Shown here: in pieces, positions 57,881-64,000 of the stretch
Layout: every line of letters starts with the position of its first letter
How positions within the stretch are numbered: the first letter of the stretch is position 1
Origin: Magicicada septendecula
Taxonomy: Eukaryota > Arthropoda > Insecta > Hemiptera > Cicadidae
Assembly: GCA_034769895.1 (NCBI GenBank)
Contig: CM068367.1
Location: 123,355,927-123,419,926, forward strand
Direction: 5' to 3'
Length of the DNA: 64,000 nucleotides
Translations under genes and position numbers: made by a program
The notes under the pieces: generated by a model
Seen by the model: the letters and a program-made list of their open reading frames with translations, nothing else
What the model was told of the DNA's origin: nothing
Database searches by the model: none

Positions 57881-59194
57881 CCGACTGTGTGTTATGGAGA
57901 CTACTTCAGGCGGGTATTAAGTACAAACCAGAGACTGTGAATCAAACAGTGCGTTTATTATTGGTAGGGTCAGCCTGTGGAAAGGTGGTACTCTGTACTA
58001 GCGACTGAACTGGAGGCCATGAGTCATGAAAATACCCACCTGAACATCTCTTTGCAATATGTGTAGTCTGGTTTTTCTAGAGATGTATACATTAATGAGG
58101 AGAGTTCAAACTGCAGTCAGCAGACAGATGATTATGAGATGATGATGTAGGCCTAACAACGGCGGCAGTAGTGATGACAAAGATGACGACGACGATAAAG
58201 TTTTCTTTTCTTATTTTCTTGTTCCCTTTTTTCGTTGTATAAAAACCACAATAAACGTGTCTTTTGTGACGTACAGTTGCGTATCATCGAGACTCTATTA
58301 CATGGCAACTGGCCAAATAAATGATACTGAAACAAAGTTTTACGGTTGGCGTGCAAGGAAAGTCCCTTTTGATTAAAAGAAACTTTTCACAAAATAGTTC
58401 TGTACAGACTGAAATCAACCAAACAAACGCGTATATTCTTTCTGTAGTTTTGTCTTTCGTATCTATCTCTTTCAATTTGTTTTAGTTTTATCGTGTATTC
58501 CACATGGTTGTTTCAACAAAACGTTTACTGATGCAATCTTTTGTACAAACTTTACTGAGCCGATATCGATACACGCGCCAGTTTTTGTTTTGTTTTTAAT
58601 TAAATGTGATAAAATAGTTTTCCGGCGGGAAGACCCCTTTGGTATAAAACCCAATATCTGTAATTGCTCTTGTCTGCTCTTCGCTTGCGCCTTGAAAATA
58701 AGAAACACACAATATTTTCTATGTTTGGTTTAGTAAACGTTATAATATTGTTATCTGGAACACCAGACTTTGTATGGATATCTCCAGGTGAACGGGTATC
58801 AATGAAACAATGACAGTCTAATGGGGACTTGTACACTGAATCAAGTAATCCTCCACAATTACAGTACTTAAGTAATAATTAACTTATATCAGTGTATCAG
58901 TGGTGCGTGTTGCTTGTTGCATTCTGTTAAGAAAGTAATAATTAACAACAGATAAAGACGTATGCGGATCTGTTAAAGAGTATTAGCAACAATGTGAACA
59001 TGGAAGAAGTAAGGCTAAACACAAAAATAATTAAAAAAACTCGAAGTGATAACCTGTCAATGGTCGTGGAAGGGGGAAGAGAGGCACTTCGGAATGAAAT
59101 TAAAAGAATGGAACAAATATCAATATTAGAAATATCGATTTTTATATGCATTATACTGTATTGTATCACAAACGCGCGTCAAATCAATTATTCT
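57881..59194. other. Non-coding, nothing recognised
   Basis: No supported gene. A GAT/GAC-rich patch at 58124-58200 could be a degraded LINE tail. TAGGCCTA lies at 58148-58155. Confidence 0.5.
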
Positions 59195-59500
59195 GTTATG
59201 ACGGTCTCACGGATCGTCGTGTTGTACAGCGGAAACAAAATACAGACATTAATGAAGTCACTAATTACGAGCTTTAATTAGTCACAAATAACAATTTGAA
59301 ATCAACAAGGTACTCTCGTACAATAATTCATGTTAGTTTTGTCCGCAGGCAATAATAAATGTCAACTATTAGAGAGGTCCGCAGTAGTTAGGCCTATAAC
59401 ACAATAATCACTTTCCACTAATCCGCAACAATCACTTGATCCGTACTGTACAATATCGGCAGGTGTAACTTACTAAGCCGGGCGCTGTTGCTTATATAGG
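59195..59500 (-). repeat. Leader/LTR-like repeat, copy 2
   Basis: Minus strand: CCTATATAAGCAACAGCG at about 59500-59483, a 240-bp leader, then TGTTTCCGCTGTACAACACG and ACG at about 59237-59213. The run CGTCGTGTTGTACAG (plus, 59214-59228) is identical to copy 1 at 21737-21751, and GATCCGTGAGACCGTCATAAC on the minus strand (split: GATCCGTGAGACC / GTCATAAC) matches copy 3's GATCCCTGGCACCGTCGTAAC in spaced form. The TATA box is followed by a GCAAC word, as in the fragments at 60899 and 61802. Confidence 0.5.
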
Positions 59501-59937
59501 CCCCGCAGAGGTTCCAGAATAATTTTCCATTCTTTTGGTGACGTGCCGGCATAATTTGAGTAGTTACAAGTGTTCGAACAGTCTAGAGGCTACTTGACCG
59601 AGACGCTGCACCTGCTCGGGTAGCCGAGAATAGTGTAGAATAACGATCTCGACTTTTCGAGAGCGTTACGTAACTGTCGTAGCGATACGATTTTTGCAGT
59701 ATTTAGTGCACTGTGATACACTAGCGTAATAATAGAAAATTAATTCTGAAACTGACCTATAGTTGTACGCAGATTTAAATTCATTAAGCCAATACAATTT
59801 TCACCGTTAGCTACACGGAGTCGGGACGGACCACATTGGCAAATAGAAGCGGATCACTTTCCACCACCGGATCAGATGTTTCACTGCTGCACTCGCTACC
59901 TTAGCGTTGACTTTTAATTGTTCATCGTTGCGTTCTC

Positions 59938-59971
<34 letters not shown>

Positions 59972-60307
59972 GATTTCCTGGTAATACCTGTGACTGTTCT
60001 TCACATTGTGTTGAACTTTCGAGAAGTGTCCACGATCCGTATCTTCATCACCAGGAGTCTGAAGTCCTTCATCAATAAACAGTGAAATATAGTTGCTAAT
60101 TTGTTAAATGTCACTTCGGTTCGTCTTATTCTTTAAGAGTTTGTTTCTTGGCATCACGATTTTTGTAAGAGTTGTAATAGAATCCTATTAGTAAGTTCTT
60201 CCGCATGACCGCATGAGAGTCAAACAGTTTTCCTTTGTCGGCTGTTTCCAGGTTCTAAAATCCTACCATTTAATATTTATCGAAATATTAGACCGTTGCG
60301 AGTAGAC
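59501..60307. other. Non-coding, nothing recognised
   Basis: No supported gene. 59520-59700 has raised CpG. It lies upstream of the minus-strand TATA box of the leader-like repeat and would be its promoter side. Confidence 0.45.
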
Positions 60308-60350
60308 TATATATATAATGTGTGTGTGTGTGCGCGCGCGCGCGTGTGTG
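60308..60350. repeat. (TA)n(GT)n(CG)n(GT)n tract
   Basis: TA steps, then GT, then CG, then GT; perfectly alternating purine-pyrimidine for about 30 bp. Confidence 0.95.
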
Positions 60351-60573
60351 AACAGACTTTAGAGTATATTCTCGAATTAAAAGAGCGTCATTTATATCAC
60401 AATATTACAAAGTAATACTGCAGATTACAATTTTCCTGTTTACTTTGACGTTTTTTTTAAAGAAAGGTTATTCTACGCGTTTGTTTTTACACCGGGACAC
60501 AAGTACCGTACACGGGTATTATTACTTCCACTGCGCAGTATAGAAGCAACGGAAATTAAATGTGAAACGTGTA

Positions 60574-60576
<3 letters not shown>

Positions 60577-60619
<43 letters not shown>
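60577..60619. repeat. (AC)n microsatellite
   Basis: 43-bp AC run. A 105-codon frame that begins in it (60569-60886) has no domain after the repeat. Confidence 0.97.
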
Positions 60620-60620
<1 letters not shown>

Positions 60621-60862
60621 AATACAATACAATTTTTCTAGCTAACGTTCGCTATCGCACTATCGCCTACCCACCCATAACAGTATTGTTTTTCCTTGAT
60701 ACTCTAACCCAGTTAGCGTTATATTCTGATGGGTATCAGATGCGTAGTAGTGTTGAGATGTTAGGCATGGCTGGGGGAGTAACGTGGAACGTTCTCGCGT
60801 CTGCTGGACATGTATTTCCAATTAATTTCTCCCAATTATGCTACAACGTACTGGAAACGTCT

Positions 60863-60908
60863 CGTTGCGCACTCCTGTGTCTATAAAAGTAGCAACCCAC
60901 CGCAGTGA
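60863..60908 (+). repeat. Leader/LTR-like repeat, TATA-end fragment
   Basis: GTTGCGCACTC, then TATAAAA (60892-60898), then AGCAACCCACCG at 60901, match 61773-61812 (GTTGCGCACTC ... AGCAACCCACCG) in the same orientation. The shared sequence ends at about 60908, where a LINE C-terminus begins, so this copy is cut off. Confidence 0.55.
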
Positions 60909-61245
60909 GTACGTGGACGCTCACAGGAACAAATGAAAAAGAATCCAAGCAGCAGAGGTGAAAATCCTGCGGAAGATCGCAGGTTGCACATTGAGAAGCA
61001 GAATGAGGAGTACAGAAATAAGAGAACAATTACAAGCTGCCAGCTTAAGTGACCAAAGTAGAGAGTGTCGGAATAAATGGGAATAACATTTACAGAGAAT
61101 GAGCACTGGAAAGATGACAAAGATTATGTATAGATATCGACCTCAGGGACAGAGATCCCTCGGAAGGCCAAAAAAAAGATGGAATGATCAGGTCGCAACA
61201 GCCTATTAGCCCAATGCTTGGTTGGAAGAAGGAGAAGAAGATGTG
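60906..61245 (+). pseudogene. LINE C-terminus with purine tail
   Basis: Reads TWTLTGTNEK (about 60911-60940), one frameshift, then a nearly open frame: RIQAAEVKILRKIAGCTL, REQLQAASLSD, NKWEQHLQRM with one substitution to stop, KIMYRYRPQ, GQRSLGRPKKRWNDQ (about 61140-61190), closing with a GGAAGAAGGAGAAGAAG run (61225-61241). It is one of the best-preserved tails and carries the same layout as 20683-21027. Confidence 0.8.
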
Positions 61246-61771
61246 GCCATTCCATTTATAAAAATGTAACGTATTTCTCCTCAATGCGGAGAATTAAGCG
61301 TCTCGCGGAAAATGTTAGCTACAGCGGGATACATTGCCCATAGCAGGATGTCTGGTCACACAATTACGCAGAAGATTCTGAAGATGGCTTTACGCAAAAA
61401 CATCCAGTGAAATTATATCAACGGTATAAGGATATTCGCTGTAGCAGAATATTACACTCTGTATACTGTGAATGACAGCGTACTTATATCTGTGATCATG
61501 AAAAAGTATTTTCATTGTTGTTGCTAACGATGAAGAAGACGAGAGTAATGGACTCCGGGTGGTGTGTTTGTGTTACGCGTGCTCTGCACGATTTATGACT
61601 TTCATTAATACTGTTTTCACACTGTACGGCTCATAAATAATTGTACGTATGGTCTTTTTGGAACAGCCTCGTGTCAACCGTCAGACGCCTGTAGAAATAA
61701 ATTAAATACATTTATATGTTATCATGAATATTAAGTTTTAGTGATGTTTATTGTGAATTAATTACAATTAT
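61246..61771. other. Non-coding, nothing recognised
   Basis: No supported feature. Confidence 0.5.
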
Positions 61772-62170
61772 TTGTTGCGCACTCGTGTATCACCACAAAT
61801 AGCAACCCACCGTAATCAGTAGCGAACTGCGAAGCGAAGTGATAAAGATGCAATAGTTTGAGACTGCGATTCAGTGCGGTATTTTATAGCGGTTTAGTGT
61901 GAAGTGATTATAGTTAATTATTTTGTGTGCAGGGACATCTCAATCAGTGATGTGTATAACTTCTTACGATAGTGTTAATCATTACGTATTTATTGTTTCT
62001 TAGGTTAGCGTATGTTGAACAATCATAAAATTGAAGAATCGGTGTGTAGGAGTGGATATTGTTAGTGTTTGATTATTAGAACTGTAATTAAAATATAACT
62101 TTTTCTCTGGTGTCAGTTATTCTGTTTCCACTGTGCCGTAACCACGGTGATCCCTGGCACCGTCGTAACT
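61772..62170 (+). repeat. Leader/LTR-like repeat, copy 3
   Basis: Begins TGTTGCGCACTC at 61772, continues through AGCAACCCACCG (61801-61812) and a 290-bp leader to the core TGGTGTCAGTTATTCTG at 62109-62125, then TTTCCACTGTGCCG and CACCGTCGTAAC to about 62170. A TG start, a promoter-like end and a TGGTGTCAG site about 335 bp later would fit an LTR followed by a primer-binding site: CTGACACCA is the 3' end of a common animal tRNA-Leu. Only 9 bases fit that tRNA and the bases before TGG are not CA, so this stays a hypothesis. No gag or pol follows. Confidence 0.45.
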
Positions 62171-62202
62171 ATATAACCTCTGTTTTGCCATTTCGTACAT
62201 AA

Positions 62203-62226
62203 GTTGTGTGTGTGCGCGCGCGTGTT
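62203..62226. repeat. (GT)n(CG)n tract
   Basis: GT steps pass into CG steps; alternating purine-pyrimidine. Confidence 0.92.
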
Positions 62227-63576
62227 TGAGGTAGTTAAAATAGATAGATAGGTAGAAAGTGAAAGAGAAGGAAAGATTACTTAATGTTGTTTTTAAGCAA
62301 ACGATATTTTAGTAATAATAACTCTTCAATAACTGTTTAATATTTAAAGAGTATTTCATTTGTTAAAATAAAAAATTATAAAATCGCTACGCTCTAAGAA
62401 ATTACCACTGGTTTACTTTACAGTACTTGTTATTTTAACTCTAGCGAGATACCCTTGTTTAAATATGAATTCACGATGAGAGATGTAAATGACAGATTGA
62501 AACCGATTTAAAAATTCAAACGCTTATAGTCACGGTAAGGTGATAAATATTTCAAGCTGTTAGATGTGATAGAAAACTAAGAGTTATTGCGACTGGACTG
62601 TCCAGAGGAAATCAAATCCATATTGCATGTATGAAGTAACTTGAGAGGTAAACTCATTTCAAAACGTAAATAAAGTTTGATGTACTCGCAGGAAAGTCAG
62701 CCCCTTTGCATTGTGTTGACGCCCTAAACATTACCTCGCTGAAAATTAAACTGTTTCACATTTCTGGAATTTTCTGGGATGAGCAGTTTTTGGTATTAAT
62801 CACGGCGTAGGGGAGACTCTGTCTCTTGAGTTACCTAATAGCCCTTAAAAAAAATTGAAATGCCGCTTTGGATCTCTCTGAAGTGCGTACATAATCTATA
62901 CTTATATATAAAATGAAAATACGGAAATTTTTTTAACAAATATAAACGTATCTATATTTTTAACTCTAAACGTACTATACTAATTCTTACGAAATTCAGG
63001 AAATGTACTTCCTATTTCGGCTGCGTGAAAAACATTAAATAACCAGCCAAAAACATGTCTACACTTGAAAGTATAGGCAACTAGTCGATTAGTCGTGTTC
63101 TACTTATTGCACAAATGGTTTTTTTAAATGTTTGCATTTACTTGTACTTCAGTGTCATTAAAACAGAAATTATGAAACTATGCCTAAAATCCAATTTTTA
63201 CGCATATTTTGAATTGTTCAATATGATCTTGACTTGAAAGAAGCAGTATATGTCGGTACTTCTTTGTTGATGCTGCCCCTTAGATTTGTATGTTACTGTA
63301 AGTCACTCACTACATCATTTAAAACAATATAGCCCCCATATATATATATTGCGACAACACAAATTACTAAACTATTGGCGCATAGGATATGATAGTATGT
63401 GTATTTCAAATTACAAGTCTATATTGGAGGGTTTAAGATTATTTATTGTACAAACACAAGTTATAGTTTATATGGTATATTTGAAATGTACAGAATGTAA
63501 TGTATGATATAGAGTCTCTCTTTTAAAATGTTAAATAATGTTCATACGCAAGACGTGATACGTTACATAAGAAGAC
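62227..63576. other. Non-coding, nothing recognised
   Basis: No supported gene. CTATACTTATATATAAAATG at 62898-62917 resembles the ends of common arthropod interspersed repeats, but nothing else confirms it. Confidence 0.45.
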
Positions 63577-63862
63577 TCCCACGATGATGCTGTTGAAGAG
63601 AAGGGCCGATCTTTGCGGTATAGATGGATCGTCAGGTGTGGCTTACAAATGACAGACGTTTCACCAGAAACGTTTACAGCTGGGCTGGCGTCCTGTAACA
63701 GCTGGGCTGGTCCTATAACAGCTGGGCTGGTGTCCTATAACAGCTGGGCTGATGTCCTATAACAGCTGGGCTGATGTCCTGTAACAGCTGGGCTGATGTC
63801 CTGTAACAGCTGGGCTGATGTCCTGTAACAGCTGGGCTGATGTCCTGCAATTCCCACGATGA
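63577..63862. repeat. 22-bp minisatellite, eight units
   Basis: Eight units beginning ACAGCTGGGCTG at 63676, 63698, 63718, 63740, 63762, 63784, 63806 and 63828. All are 22 bp apart from the second, which is 20 bp. Variation is ordered: early units have GGCGTCC, GGTCC or GGTGTCC, later ones GATGTCC. TCCCACGATGA occurs on both sides, at 63577-63587 and 63852-63862, so the array plus 90 bp of left flank is bracketed by an 11-bp direct repeat. 22 is not a multiple of 3, so it is not a protein repeat. Confidence 0.95.
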
Positions 63863-64000
63863 ATCCGACACTTCGCACACACAACGGTACTACGGATTTT
63901 ATTACTCGCAAAACTTATATAGAGTTTAAGACCAAGTAATATCTCAGGTGACAGTGAGTTTAATCAATAACGGTATATTGAGCTTATACCTCTCCGGCTT
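63863..64000. other. Non-coding window end
   Basis: Nothing recognised. Confidence 0.5.

Noticed and set aside
63676-63849. CRISPR-like array
   Set aside because: Units are contiguous 22-mers with no spacers, in a eukaryotic setting.
1-64000. An integrated virus, bacterial operon, defence island or other new multi-gene system
   Set aside because: No frame shows capsid, integrase, polymerase (other than LINE RT), toxin or defence domains, and no operon-like layout exists. The window is consistent with transposon-filled intergenic DNA.

Overview
The window looks like gene-poor nuclear DNA from an arthropod, most likely an insect with a large, repeat-rich genome. The reasons are an A+T-rich background (by eye roughly two-thirds A+T), no intact protein-coding gene in 64 kb, many decayed non-LTR retrotransposon (LINE) 3' ends, a tRNA-derived SINE with a target-site duplication, a hAT-type MITE, a Helitron-like coding relic and many microsatellites. 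I cannot fix the order from sequence alone. A hemimetabolous insect such as a cockroach or termite would fit, but that is inference. No bacterial-type genes, rRNA, CRISPR array or intact tRNA gene is present, and I see no convincing host gene.

Layout. 0-9.5 kb: mostly featureless DNA with a LINE tail (600-985), a (CT)n(CA)n tract, a degenerate 131-bp tandem repeat (3.8-4.1 kb) and a minus-strand LINE tail (7.8-8.4 kb). 9.6-13 kb: a dense LINE cluster with two plus-strand tails either side of a 189-bp GAA/GGA tract, a minus-strand post-RT relic and a recognisable reverse transcriptase (RT) relic carrying YGDD. 14.2-14.7 kb: a 438-bp hAT MITE. 16.3-20.9 kb: a 2.4-kb direct tandem duplication, each copy holding three LINE 3' ends; the copies differ mainly by 167 bp in a CTT tract. 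21.7-23.1 kb: the first of several promoter/leader-like (possibly LTR) repeats. 25.4 kb: a foldback element. 27.6-28.1 kb: the Helitron-like coding relic. 31-38 kb: LINE tails, a T-rich stretch and two LINE relics meeting tail to tail. 39.6-40.3 kb: an R1-like RT relic. 42-43.4 kb: two weak SINE heads. 44-48 kb: further LINE relics and a 1.1-kb dispersed repeat. 51.4-51.7 kb: the clear SINE. 56.5-57.9 kb: two RT relics in opposite orientation. 59-62.2 kb: three more leader-like repeats and a LINE 3' end. 63.7-63.85 kb: a 22-bp minisatellite.

The elements do not form a working pathway. They record repeated, mostly 3'-end LINE insertion, with the LINE (GAA)n tails apparently seeding long purine tracts, followed by decay, local duplication and microsatellite turnover. 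The least explained signals are the leader-like repeat family with a shared core at 21.7, 59.2 and 62.1 kb, and the strong excess of the palindrome TAGGCCTA.
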